A stretch of DNA of 64,000 nt from Euwallacea fornicatus. Taxonomy: Eukaryota; Arthropoda; Insecta; Coleoptera; Curculionidae. A program made the position numbers and the translations under genes. The stretch covers positions 310,001-374,000 of the forward strand of contig NC_089563.1 in the NCBI RefSeq assembly GCF_040115645.1, written 5' to 3'. How positions within the stretch are numbered: the stretch's first letter is position 1; every line of letters begins with the position of its first letter. This document shows, piece by piece, positions 1 through 12,800 of the stretch. The notes below the pieces were generated by a model that worked only from the letters and a program-made list of their open reading frames with translations, searched no databases and was not told where the DNA came from.

Positions 1-1357
1 GAAATTTGGTTCACAAACATTTTTCGATCGCAGCAGTTCCCAAATAAAAAAATTAAATATACAGCTTTGCCATAACATAGATATAAGGGCCGGACTATGA
101 ATATAAGGGCCCATATTTATTTAACCGTTAAATATTTCGATGAAGTGATTACACTACTCGATTGTATCTTTCATTTAGAAACTTTTCTGCCTCTTGGAGA
201 TTTTTCGCATAATGCGTCGTTTTCTCGTAGTGGCGATTCCAAATTTTACGCCTTTTTATTGCAGGAATTTGTTGATATTAAGTAGACCATGACTCGAATA
301 GCCACATCATTCTCCCTGTCAAAAAAATCGTTCTGATTGTCATTTTCTGGCATATTGTGGTCAACTAGCAGTAGGTATTACTCGTTAATGCTATTATTGC
401 CATATTTAATTATAAAATAACAGAAAAATTAATTTTTATTTGTTTTATGCTGGCTCTTCCGTTTAGCGATCTCGAGTGTGCAGACATTCACTTGATTTAT
501 GGTGAGTGAAGACAAAATGCTCATAGAGCTAGAGTTCTCTACCATCAGCGATTTCCTAATCGACGACTTCCAAATGCGAGAAAGTTTACAAATGTTCATA
601 TCAGATTGAGGGAAATTGGTAGTTTCGTCCTCAACGAGGAGAAAATCATAATATTAAGCATCATGGGGAAGATGATGAGCAAGAAATATTCAATTACTTT
701 GAGGGTAATAAAATTAGTAGCTTAAGAAATGCTGACTTATTGATCTCAAAAAATAGCATTCAAAGGGTGTTACGTCAAGAAAAGTATCACCCTTATCGTT
801 TAAAGAAAGCCCAGGGACTCGTGGTCACTTTGAACAATTTTTATAGTGTATAATTTTATTCTTCTTTATTATTTTGTGTCAAATAATTCTATAAATAACT
901 TTAACGGTCTAATCCTAAGAAGATAAGAATTGCGTTAAAATAACTACCATGAGAAAACGACGCATTCTGTGAAAAATCTCCAAGAAACAAAAAATTTCTC
1001 AATGAAAGGTATAATCAAGTAGTGTAATCACTTGATCGAAATATTTAACGGTTAAATAAATACGGGCCTCTATGTTCATAGTCCGGCCCTTATATCTATG
1101 TTATGGCAAGGCATTATATTTCATTTTTTTATTTGTGAACTACTGCGATCGAAAAATGTTTGTGCACTAAATTTAACGAAAATCCTTTGAAGGGCTCTTC
1201 CAACACAAATGATTTTATCCAAATGGGGCCCCACATTCAAAGATCTCTAGAACTTAAACGACCGACTTTAGGAGAAAAAGGAAAAATACGTGTTTATTAA
1301 TTTCATTAGTAGAAATAATGGTTAAAATATTTGCACTTTGATCTCGGACACCCTGTA
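1..1357 (+). mobile_element. Mariner-like DNA transposon with long terminal inverted repeats, left end cut by the window
   Basis: Bases 1 to about 250 reappear inverted at about 950-1180, including the stretch around ATCGCAGCAGTT and the ATTTAACCGTTAAATA palindrome-like segment. To the right the sequence runs on to 1346-1357, ACACCCTGTATA, which is the terminus shared by the other long-TIR elements in this window. The right TIR is therefore about 400 bp and its left partner starts outside the window. The interior holds only the N-terminal helix-turn-helix part of a transposase and no DDE domain, so this copy is non-autonomous. The boundaries and TIR length are read by eye. Confidence 0.75.
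497..852 (+). pseudogene. Decayed N-terminal fragment of a mariner/DUF4817-type transposase
   Basis: Reading from about 497 gives a LIYGE-like opening, a stop, then a stretch with RFPNRRLPNARKFTNV and RLREIGSF. After a frameshift near 630 it continues with EQEIFNYFEG, SIQRVLRQEKYHPYRLKK and a stop. These are the hallmarks of the arthropod transposase family whose first helix-turn-helix domain is catalogued as DUF4817 and whose second HTH matches '..VHRILREE.LHPYH..'. The catalytic DDE half is absent; the sequence goes straight into the right TIR. It is inactive because of an in-frame stop, a frameshift and an internal deletion. Confidence 0.65.
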
Positions 1358-2114
1358 TATGATGATTAGTGTCGTTAGGGATATAAAAAGGGGTAAATAT
1401 CCTTCATACTTCAGAAAGAGGTCACTACGGACAAGATTTTTACGGTTTCTTCGTTTCGATGTCCTGAATGCCATTGTTTCCTAAAGGTAGCAAACTTCAA
1501 TAAGCTGCTTTTCCTTTTAAACCCCATTCTTGCCATTCCTTTGTGGTTGGCTTTTATGTTTAAAAACGATATTCGACAATACTTTTAAAAATAATATTTC
1601 TTTACGGTCACTAATGAGTGTGCACTAAATTAAATCGAAGCAAATGAAATAAGTTTTTATCCGGGTCACACAGATCTCTGGGATTTACCGACAAAACATT
1701 GACAGATCTAACTAGAGGTGCATTATTGGAAATATTTAAAACTTAATGTATTTGCAATACGTCAAGCAACTTTTAGCAAACGGAAGTCTCATATGCAATT
1801 AATTGCCTGAAAAATTCTTAATTTAGTCAAACGAAGTACAAGTTGTCTTAGGAATATTATTAAAGTTAGGTTTATCCAATTTCTTCATTCCTCATTCTAC
1901 TTCCTAATTCTAATTTGTTAAATCGTAATTCATAAGGTGGTTTATGTAAGTTGTTACTTATTTCAAAATATAACGACCAATTGGTGGTTTTTCCACAATT
2001 TTTATGGAAATAGCTCTTGCAATTTATAATTTCAAGCAATTCGTGCTATGAATATCATTCCAAAAGATGGCTTCACGTATTTCACGTCATTTACACCTTT
2101 TTTTCTCTCACGAG
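1358..2114. other. Stretch with no recognised gene upstream of the first supported syd-1 exon
   Basis: AT-rich sequence between the right end of the first transposon and the first candidate syd-1 exon. It is probably intron of syd-1, since the PDZ domain must begin further upstream. I could not confirm any exon here. A short open stretch after TTCAG near 1411-1495 was looked at but matches no expected PDZ sequence convincingly. Confidence 0.4.
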
Positions 2115-2126
2115 GTAGATCTTCAG

Positions 2127-2230
2127 AAGGCTCCCCGTCTGGTCTTCTGACCGGAAGCGACGCAGGCGCAAGTAGCCTCAGTCGTCTGCCCATCAAAAAC
2201 GTTGGGTTACATCCTGGAACCCTTCTGGAA
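2127..2230 (+). CDS. Candidate syd-1 exon encoding the middle of the PDZ domain
   Basis: This is an open stretch with codon-like composition in otherwise AT-rich DNA. It ends at a GTACGT donor (2231) in phase 0, exactly the phase needed by the next exon at 3814. Joining the two gives ...HPGTLLE|VGDEILAVN, which is the classic end of a PDZ betaC strand running into the VGDEIL turn. Upstream residues SLSRLPIKNV sit where PDZ domains have their 'GVF(I/V)SRL' strand. Three acceptors are possible (AG at 2113-2114, 2117-2118 and 2125-2126). The last follows CTTC, while the first has the best pyrimidine tract. The rest of the PDZ N-terminus was not found. Confidence 0.55.
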
Positions 2231-3813
2231 GTACGTCAGCATTATATTGTATCAGAAAGGGGGGGAGCGAAAAAATTTTTCCGGTTTTCATTTTATTTGA
2301 CATATTTCGCATGATTTTTCTAGCATTTCCGTCACCGCATTCCTTTTTGCTTTTTAACACTAACGACGGTACCTATTGACACTAACCGTTATTTCGTATT
2401 CCATGGCTGCTTTAATCCTAATATTTTAAAACCTTTTGCATATGAAGATTGTTGTCGTCTTCCGACGTGCAGTACTAGCACCCACTATACTTCGCCTTTC
2501 CGATCCTATGTAGATACATCCCGAAAACTCTATGCTCAGTGATCGCTTACCTCACAGAGTAGGTCACCTCTTCCCTTGCTCTATCATATCATGTTTTCAT
2601 ATATTTTATAAAGGTTTCAGGTCACTCTTCCTCGGAAGTCCACATCTCCTGCCATTCTTTTAAGAAAATGGTCCCGCGATTCCTTCTCTTTCTCGTGGCC
2701 CTTCTTGTGCACTTTATGGATCTCCTGGTTTACATCCTACTCTACGCCATTCAGACCGAAAATGATGATTCCCCCTTACTTTCATCGTGCAAAACCTATT
2801 TCCTTAATTCTTAAGCTTCAAATCCTAGAAGTTAAAAGTTGGGAACTCTTAATGCTATGCAGTAGCAACGAAAATCTGAAATTAAGGATTGAGGAGTTGA
2901 ATTAAGAATGAAGAGTTAAGAAATCCGGCTAAACCTGGCCTCAGGTTTAAAGGGACTAAAAATTGCAGGAAAATTAATTTTAGGGTATGCCTGCGACCTA
3001 AAATATCCACAGTAGGCCAATCAATTTAATCAGAGATGAAAAGCAACGACTGCAGGAATCCCCTTGAAAGTATAATGGGGGATTCACTAGATTCGTGCCT
3101 AGTTAGAAATGAAATGTTTTCACCTTTGAGTAGCGCTGTCTTTCTCATTCTAATTCGGGAAAGGTCATGAATTACCCCGGTTTTGGTTTTAGTGATTTTA
3201 TATTTGTGATTTGTTTATTATTATTTTTTTAAATCTCATGTTAACCAGAAGTATTCTTTCATCTCTATTAAAACGTCACAAGCCTTTGAAGCTTCGGCGT
3301 ATAAAGCAAATAAGAAAGGTTTCTTTCGCACAATGATAAGGCTGCAGCATTCTTCCTTTCAGCTGTAACAAAGCGTCGCTTAACATCTTACTTTATTACG
3401 CTAGTGGTAGCTGCTATAATAATAAAAATCTTTTTTTAAAATCAAGTTCAAACACAAACAAACATTATCCGTTCTTGAATGACACTCCTCTTTCGAGTCC
3501 TCAACACTGGATAAGATTGTTAGATTTGTTCTTTGAAAGAGGAGTGTACAATGGCATTAGCAAATGCAAACATCCACTTAAACCAAATCACCAAAGTTGG
3601 TTAAATTGTCAGAGAGCCGATTTTGTTCTTTGTAACTTAATACCGGTATCAGGTTCTATATGACTTCCATCCAGACGTCTAATAGCGTGGTTAATAGCAT
3701 TACGTCCTGTGCTGCTATAAGGTTTATGTTTTAGGGAATTGATCGTTAAGGAAAGAATTATGTGTCCTTTCCAATTTTTATTTAATATCTCTATTTTCTA
3801 AACTCAATTTCAG

Positions 3814-6800
3814 GTGGGAGACGAGATATTGGCGGTCAATTTAGTGGACGTAACGCACATGAGTCTCGACGATGTGGTCATCATTATGTCGATTCCCCGG
3901 AGATTGGTGTTGGCAACGAGGCAGAGAAAAGGAGGAAAAGGTGGCCAAGGGTCGCCCTCTGTTCAACCCAGAGCGGAGCACAAACCACCCCCAGTTGTCG
4001 TAATCAAGAGAGATCTGCGTGACGACGAAGTTGATGAGATTGATTCTTCTGATCCACATAGGTTCGTTGTGTAAAATTTTTTGCCGATTGGAGGCCCGAT
4101 CCGGCTCGCATCTGTCAACATATAAACCTGGCCCGATCCCGAAATTACACAGGGCGTTTCCAAAAATGTAGGCAGTACCCCAGATATGAAAATTTATTGT
4201 CAAAAGATCGTACTTATGCTTATAAATTGTTTTCCAAAACCCTTACGGAACTATAGCTCTTCAAATTTGACAGCGAAAATTGTATTTTGTAATTAACTTT
4301 TCTTCCATTTGATGAAATTTGAGGAGTTTCCAGTCACTTGTTTATCATACTAAGAGTAATGAGATAAGGCTTAACACTTGTTTCTCCATTTTCAGAGAGG
4401 CGGAAGGGATGCTACTCTTATCTTCTTTATCCCCAAACTTGAGATCTGTTTCTTTTTAATGGTTACGTGATGTATTAGATTTCTGACATACCTGAGAGAG
4501 AAAGGTACTCTTGGTTGATATACGTGAAACGAACCGCTTTCCAGAAATACACTGTTTTATTAAAGGGCCTATTTTACAAATGTAAGGGAATTTTGCGTGT
4601 ATCTTTTACTCCTTGTCGCCTATGCAGATACCAAAACGAACAACATTGTTGCGTTAAAGTCGTTAAAAATAAATTTATTCGTTTAAAATAAGTTCATTAA
4701 ATTTGATCAACTGGAGGAAAAGGTTCTAGGACAAAACCATATTCGTTATGAAATTTTGAAAAGCTATATTTCCTTACGGGTAAGTTTTTGGCAAATAATT
4801 TATCAGCATATGTGCAATTTTTTTATAAGAACTTTTCACTTCCCGAATATTGCCCAGATTTTTAGAAACACCCTGTACGCTCTTATTAAATTATAAATTT
4901 CTAAGAATAACCCGACCCTATCACCTCAATCAGGTGAGTTCGGGCCAGCCCGTGCCATTGTATCTTGCCGTTACTGCTAGAAGTCGAATCTTCTCCCGTT
5001 TGGTTCTAACTTGCTGAGGGGTTGTTTCAGAGATGCGATGCGTCAAAGACACACAGGAGATGGAAGGGAAATGAACGAGTCTCGATCTCGTTTGGGATTG
5101 GGTTTATCAACGTTGGACAGACAATCGGCCCTGGACCGACACTCGCAGCAGCACTCGCAACAACCCGATTCCAACGGTCTTGACTTATATTACAACAGGT
5201 AAGCCCGAGATGATTATTTAATTAAGACCAGGCGGTTTACTTAGGGGGTATTTGCAGCAGACCTCCCGATACTAATTGGGGCTATCAACCACCTCCTCCA
5301 GTTATTACCGAACAACCCAAGAGTTCGCAACCTCATTTTCCTCAATATGAACGTGGGTATCCCAATACGCTTGAAAGTTTAGCCGAAAAAGTTCACTCAT
5401 TCGGAATGGGACGCAGGATGTCTGCTGGTGGACAACCTGTACCTTCAAGGTACGTGTTAAACCACCGAAAACATTCAAAACACGTTTCGCCGTGACGAAA
5501 GAAAGAGTTGTGGAGACAGACATACACTGTGTTGGCGCTATAGTGGCTGTGTTACATGTAACGCTGCAACTGCAACCAACGCAACAACTTGTTCTGCAAC
5601 ACTTTAATTAGAGAAGTGGTTGTTGTTAAACTGCTAAATATGCAGCAGTTGTAAAGAAATATGCAGTGAATTCTTTGTTGCATAAAACTACAGTTTTTGG
5701 AGTTTTTAACTACCACCGTAGAATTAAACTTTATGACTAACTTGAACTTAAATTTAGCTTCCCTATAATCGAAAGACGTTACAAACTTCTGACTAAATAC
5801 TTTAAAAACTTCCACTAAAGTCGTTAACGCTGCGAACTTAATTCAAATATTGACGATAGTTAAACATCTTATATTGTACTTTACTATGTGCTCAAGACAA
5901 TTTTGTTTATTCGACCCAAATATTTAATTATAATTGAGAGATATTATGGTCTGTTTCAGAATGTCTTCGCAACAGAGTCCTTCGTCGCACTATTACGTTC
6001 AGCACAGCGGAACTGGTAGCAGGCGAATCATGCCAAGATCTGGCTCAGATCAGCATTTGCCTCACACGGAATATTCGGATTATAGTAGTATTACTCAGGC
6101 CGGTAGGCATAGCTTGCTTCGGTCTAGTTTGAAGTCTGGATCTACCTTAAGCAGGTTAGATATCGTTCTACAGGGTATTTAAAAAAAATACGACTAAAGG
6201 CATCTATCTACTAACGTAATTTTGAGTTAAAAAAAATATGCGTTTTTCTTATCCAGCGGGTTGCAAAAGTGTGAATCGTTTGCGATATCTCGCGAACTCC
6301 CCATTCGAATTTTATGAGATTTTGCACACTTCGGTATGGAATTGTGCTCGCTCAAACGACGAGTTCCGCATCATTGCCGTGCTTATTGTTTCTCTGAGAT
6401 ATGCAAGAATATATTTTTTTTTAACCAAAATCCTACGAGGCGTTTGACAACTATGAGGGCGAGAAAAGCGAAATTTTTTTAACTGAATTTTTCGTTTGTA
6501 CTTGCATGAGCAAATTGCGTTAAATCGACCTATTTTCACCCACGAAATTTGTAGTTACTTTCTGTCCGCTCTTCTGGACATGATTTGGTCAATTACAATA
6601 TGCCTATTTTCCAGATATAACCAAAGATTCGTGGATCAGGCCGCCGTGGCAGCCCAACTGCAATCGAAGTACGGACCATCTGGAGGACAATATGGCACAT
6701 CCACTCTTCGAAGAAATCGCGGTAGTCTGGATTATTCCAGCGACACTGAGGCCACCGTGGGATCTAGGAGTGGATATTACTATTACAGGTTGTTCTTCTT

Positions 6801-9800
6801 GTTTAATTAGAATTTTGATTGTTGATTTAAATTGGGCAAAATGTGCAACTATGATTTGTCAAGTAACAACGTTTGGTTTGGCGTTTCTTTTTAGTCATCC
6901 GAACGCATTTCTAATGATTTTCAATATTTAACGTGCAGAGATCGAGCAGGTCCCGTATCTCATGCAACAATTCCTGCCCTTGGAAGACAGGGTACCCTTC
7001 CTCCAGGCCACCAGGATATCACCACGAAATTCAATTCGCTTCCCAGAGATACCAGAGGTGGTTCTAGGTAATTTATTATATTAGACATATGAAGTGAAAT
7101 TTCATTCTCTAGCCAATATGCAGGGTTAACGAGAATATCTAATATAAAAAATATTCATATGAACGTAATTCCTGTACTGTTCAGTTCTTCCCTTCGTATA
7201 AAAACGTGGTTTGCACATTTGGCGTAAAACTCTTTTACGTCCTCAGCTGATTATTGCCCCATCTCACACTCCTAGCGCAATAAACTTCATACACGAGCGT
7301 GGAAGATGACTTTTAAGTCCTTAGAAAAAATAACTATTTCCTGATGATGGTAAAACGTTATCTAATAACAAATACATATACTTCCTTCTTAGGTTAGCGA
7401 TGAATAAAAGATTCGGAGACCGGAGCGTCTCTCTTCTCCAAGACGAGACGGATGGGGCCCTTTCAGCCCCCGAAATGCCTTCGATTCGAAGAGATCGGGG
7501 TAAGTGCTCTTTTCTTTTTCGCTCAATGCAAAAAGGCCAATATCGCGGAGCGATATCCGGGCTTGGGCATGCTTTATTAAATTTCTTTGATGCCTTTGAG
7601 CTTCCGCGATGCTTTCAGAGCAGTAGTGGCTGGAGGGAAATATTGTGAGAAATTATGCAGGAATGCTAATTTTTAATTAATTCATATTTCAGTTAATGCC
7701 AGAATTAAACTTAGTGCTTAGACGATATTTGAACTTGGATCGCCGTTCTAGTGTATTTAGCTTGCATTATGCACAAGACATATTGTAATAGAGACTTACA
7801 TAACATATACGTTATTTACTAGAGACGCGAAATCAATTCATATTATTTCACTATATTCTATCTGAACAGGCAGCTTATGTGCTCATATTTAATAAAGTCA
7901 GCTCGCAGACAACGCCGTTGTTCGACATTCAACGAAAGTCATAGAAACATTTTTCAAAATAGTAAAAGGACTAATCGGACGTGCCACGTGGCTTCAAGAC
8001 GAAGGCTTCACGTAAAGTATCGTTTACAACCCTCGTTATTTTTGATAAGTCAATTCACGATTTATTTGAAAACTAAAATCGTTTTCAACGTTTTACTCAT
8101 TCGTACGCGATTGTGCGACCAACGAACAACAATTTCCTACAATAAGCAAAAAAGGGTTAATTTGCTTACTACAGGCAAGTGCTGTGCAGCAAAGCTACCA
8201 ACGAACGGGTAGCTACGTGCGTTATTTCAAGATTTCGGAAAACAAACAATACAAACGTTACCTCTGGAGATTGGCAGATTTAAAATGATAATAAGTTTAT
8301 AATAAAACACCAGCAGACCTTATTGTAAAGTAAGGCATATCTTGGTGTATAGACCATCTGTCAAGTTCCATATGCTTATTTGATCCTCGTTGCTGATAAT
8401 TCCCATGAAACTAAGCATGGCGGAAAAGTATATCTATTGCTTTCAATAATATATACAGGGTGATCCAATTTCCTTGGTTTATAGTGGATTAATTGTCATG
8501 TCCTAAACTGTTAGAGCTAGCAGGTCGGCCAGATAACAAAAAAGTTGATAACTATAATTCGAAAATTGTATTTCCAAATTTTATTTAGTTAAATAAATAT
8601 TTAAAAAAATACATCAAGTCATTATATATGTATATATATATATACATATATACAGGGTGGTCATTTGGTGCGGTCTCGGAAGATTACGGCTAAAGAATTT
8701 AATATTTTGAATTTCTTTTTTTTGCGTTATATAGAACTCGATTATGGGTACATTCTAAAATTGTTTTCGTTTTATACAGGGTGTTCTAAATAAGTGAAAA
8801 ATATCAAAGTTATATTTTTTTAAATAGGACACTCCATATGTTAATATCGGTTTAGATTTCTTGAGAAAAATAAATGTAAGTTTCATTAAGGTTTACTTGT
8901 CCTAAATGTTAAGGATTTCGGAATAATTAAGTTTTTTTTTAAAAATCATGCAATTTTAAAAACTTTGTTTTGAAGGAAGTTTAAACTGGAGTAAATCGAA
9001 ATTCATACCAAACCTTAGATATGAGACGTATTTTATGCTAGAATAATTAAAATTGAAATATCTCATACAGTGTGTCCAAAAAATAACATGAAAATTGTAT
9101 ATATATATATATATATATAATCCTTAAGATTTAGGGCAAGTAAACCTTAATGAAACTTACATTTATTTTTCTCAAGGAATATAAAATGATATTAATATAT
9201 GGGGTGTCCTATTTAAAAAAACATAATTTTGATATTTTTCACTTATTTAGAACACCCTGTATAAAACGAAAACAATTTTAGAATGTACCCATAATCGAGT
9301 TCTATATAACGCAAAAAAAAGAAATTCAAAATATTAAATTGTTTAGCCGTAATCTTCCGAGACCGCACTAAATGACTACCCTGTATATATACTTAAAAAG
9401 TTATTGGAGCAATATTACGAATATTCTCCCAATTTGAGCGCTTTACAGACTCAAATCTTTCCGTTAAAACCTTTGACCGAACTTTTAATAACTGATCTTT
9501 ATTGAAGTAAATCCTGTAGAAAGTTCGCTGAGGCTCTTCCAAAACACTTATTACAATTAAACATTCGCCCCTTTCTCTTGAACTTCTGCATGAAACAAAG
9601 CATATTCCCTAATGTTGAATTTATTACTCTATTATCATTCATTTGTCAAACACGTAACTTCGCTGTGGTTTTCGGTATTGTTCTGAAGTATCATTTCCAT
9701 GACAATAGAGTATCCAGAAACCCTCCAAGGCTCTCTCATAAGAATCATAGTTACTAACCCTGTCCTCGATTGTTTTAAATTAAGGGCAAAATAATCCTTT

Positions 9801-12800
9801 GTATTGTTGTCCAAATAAAGCAAGTACCAGGTGAGGAAACTGAACAAGCATAATACTCTAAGAAGCACACAGCATTCATTCATCCGCACTGGCATTTTTT
9901 ATTATTTTGCACACAAGGACGCATACCTTCATCACCTAGTGTGTTCTCCTCAGATGAGTATCGTCAATGGCTGAGTAGAACACCATCGACTTCGGCAATT
10001 TATGAGCAAATTCGGGCATCTAGAGACGTGCTCAATCAACAAAGAGCCGCTAGATTTACATATAGTGCTGAAAACATACACGATGCCCTGAAAAATGTAA
10101 GTCAAAATTATTCAAAGGGTTTGCTGGTTAGATTTAATAATCGTGATTGTAGATTGAAAGTGGCGTCTATAGTTCTTATGGTAGGCCAGGGACCACATCC
10201 ACCCTGGATAGACATTTCACACGATCTCAGCATCCAAGTATACCTGCTCGATCGTTGTCAACTCAACATATCACGACTTCAGGTAAGATTAGTTGTGAAT
10301 ACATAAAGATAGGAAACCAAGGGTACATATACAGGGTGTCCCATTTAAATCTGTGATTGAAGATTACTCGAAAACGGTACGTTGTATGAGAAACAGTATC
10401 AAATAAAACTTGTCCGGTAAAGAGGGGGACATATTACGAAAATAGTGACTTTTAGTCAAAACGTCATTTTAAGGTCATTTCAAGGGCAACTTTTTTTCAA
10501 ATGGCAACCCCGCTTTTTTACAGACCCTTGTAGCCCTTTAAAATATGAATATTTTTATTTAAACAATTTTTTTTATTAGACTTATTGTTAGAGAGTTATG
10601 CTTGATTTTTGTCCAATTTTCGAGATGGTCCAAATTATTGCATTTTTTCAAAAAAATTTTGCAGTGCATATTCTGTTTAAAACTCATAACGATCCTTCTA
10701 TCTAATGAAAAAAACATTATTTCTATGAAAAAAAAATTCTTAAATTTCCTCTTTTGACAATCTACCTTATAACAAGGTTTACAGAAAATCGATATTCTAT
10801 TTTCGACAATCAGTCTAATTGTTTTGTGTGAAATGATTCAAAAATGATTCTTTTCATTTCAAAATTCAATAATTCAAATGGATCGCTACACTGTGAATGG
10901 AAAATTTGAAATGGTTTTTATTTGTGGAGAGGCTGCAAGAAATGTAAGTCGGACAGTACAACTTTATGCTGAAAGATTTCCTGTTGAAAGAGTTCCCTGT
11001 TGGACCATTTTCAACAGTACTATTAAAAATTTTAAAGAAACGAAAAAGTTGGAAACAAACAAAAACGCAATCGCTCCCGAAATGCAATACACGAAGCCAA
11101 CCAAATAGCAGTTCTTGCAGCTGTTGCCTTCGATTTCCATGTAAGTTGTCAAATTGCTGCTGACTCAGGAATATCAAAGACAACTGTCCAAAGAATTTTG
11201 AAGGAGAATAAATACCATTATTATCATATTTATTTACATCAAGAATTCCAAGGAACTGATTTTGAAAGTCAAGTCAGTTTTTGTAATTGGTCAAGGCAGC
11301 AATTAAATCAAAATATATATTTTTTTCTCCAATGTTTTGTTCTCGCATGAATCCACATTCACAAACCATGGTGCAGTGAATTCGTCAATAATTGCATTTT
11401 GGGGTGCTTTAAACCTACTTAGAGAACACGAACTGCAAAGATCATAATCAGTGAAAGTTTAGTGCGGAATTATTGTGTAATACTTATGGCACCTTTTTTC
11501 GTTGAAGAAAACTTGAATGGAGAAATGTACCGCAAGTTTTTATGTAAAAATGTTACAGAATTGTTATCAAACGTTCTACTTGTCATTAGACGGGTGATGT
11601 GGTATCAGCATGACAACTGTCCAGCTCATTTTACTAGAATGTCTCGTGGGATTCTGGATTAAATGTACCCAGATCGATGGATTGGACGGGGCGGTTCAGT
11701 GAACTGGCCTCCTAGATGGCCTGATCTGACCTCACCAGATTTTTTTTCTTCTGTTTTCTTTTTAAAGGGCAAAGTTTATGCGAAAGAGCCAACAACTGCA
11801 GACGACATGAGAATTAAAAATGTATGTCAATTAATAAACGGAGAGATGTTGCGCAGAGTAAAGAATTATATATATATATAATCATTAGGACGATTTTCCG
11901 TGATGATACAAAGTACTTTGTTCACTTTTAATAGCAAGAATAGAAAAGGGCAAAGCCAACGAATTCGCTACCACACGAGCGCATCTCGTCCCTTTTTGGT
12001 CTCGACTTTTCCAAATCTCGCGAATCCTTCAAATCCGAGTCATAAGGTACCTGTTAGTCCCTGTTTCCCACGAAAACTCGCACACATGGCTTTTCGATTT
12101 CGGTCTTGGTCGTGGCAACCTCGTTCAACAGTGCTTTTTCTTAACATGACCCTGTCTGCCTGCCCTTCGTCATATTATCAGCTCGTAATGTTACACTTTA
12201 TAAGTTTAAGATTAATAAATCTCCGACATATATATTTTTTTTTACGGAAATAAGTTTTTTTTAATTAGAAAGAAGGATTGTTAAAAGGAGTCTTAAACAG
12301 AATATGCATCGCAAAACTTTTCTAGAAAAAAAAAATAATTTCGACTATCTCAAAAATTGGTCAAAACCAAGGATAGTTCTGCAGCAAAACGTCTAATAAA
12401 GAAATTGATCAAATAAAAGATATTCTTTTTTTGAAGGTCTACATGGATCTGTAAAAAATATAACGTTGCCGTTTGAAAAAAAAGGTTGCCCTTCAAATGA
12501 CCTTAAAATGACGTTTTGGCTAAAAGTCACAATTTTCATGACATGCTCTCCTCTTTACCGGACCACTCTTATTTGAAACTTTTTTTCATACAACGTACCG
12601 TTTTTGGGTAATCTTCAACCACAGCTTTAAATGGGACACCCTGTATAGTTTGGATTACCTCTAGCTCTTTAATGAAAGTACTGTAGTACAATTATAATCC
12701 GTTTGTTTTGTGAGGAGACTTAGGATAACAGCCGACAGGTGCGTTCCGTTAAGGTTGCGCTTTCTTCTTATACAGGGTGTCCTCGAATTACGTGGCCAAA

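Noticed and set aside
3841..4203. 120-codon minus-strand ORF over the PDZ exon
   Set aside because: Antisense shadow of the syd-1 exon that runs into the MITE end; no independent support.
7877..8212. 111-codon + strand ORF
   Set aside because: It lies in a syd-1 intron, has no recognisable domain or splice support, and its Arg/Lys-rich composition looks random.
8620..8652. Possible regulatory TATA cluster
   Set aside because: It is a (TA)n microsatellite at a transposon insertion site.
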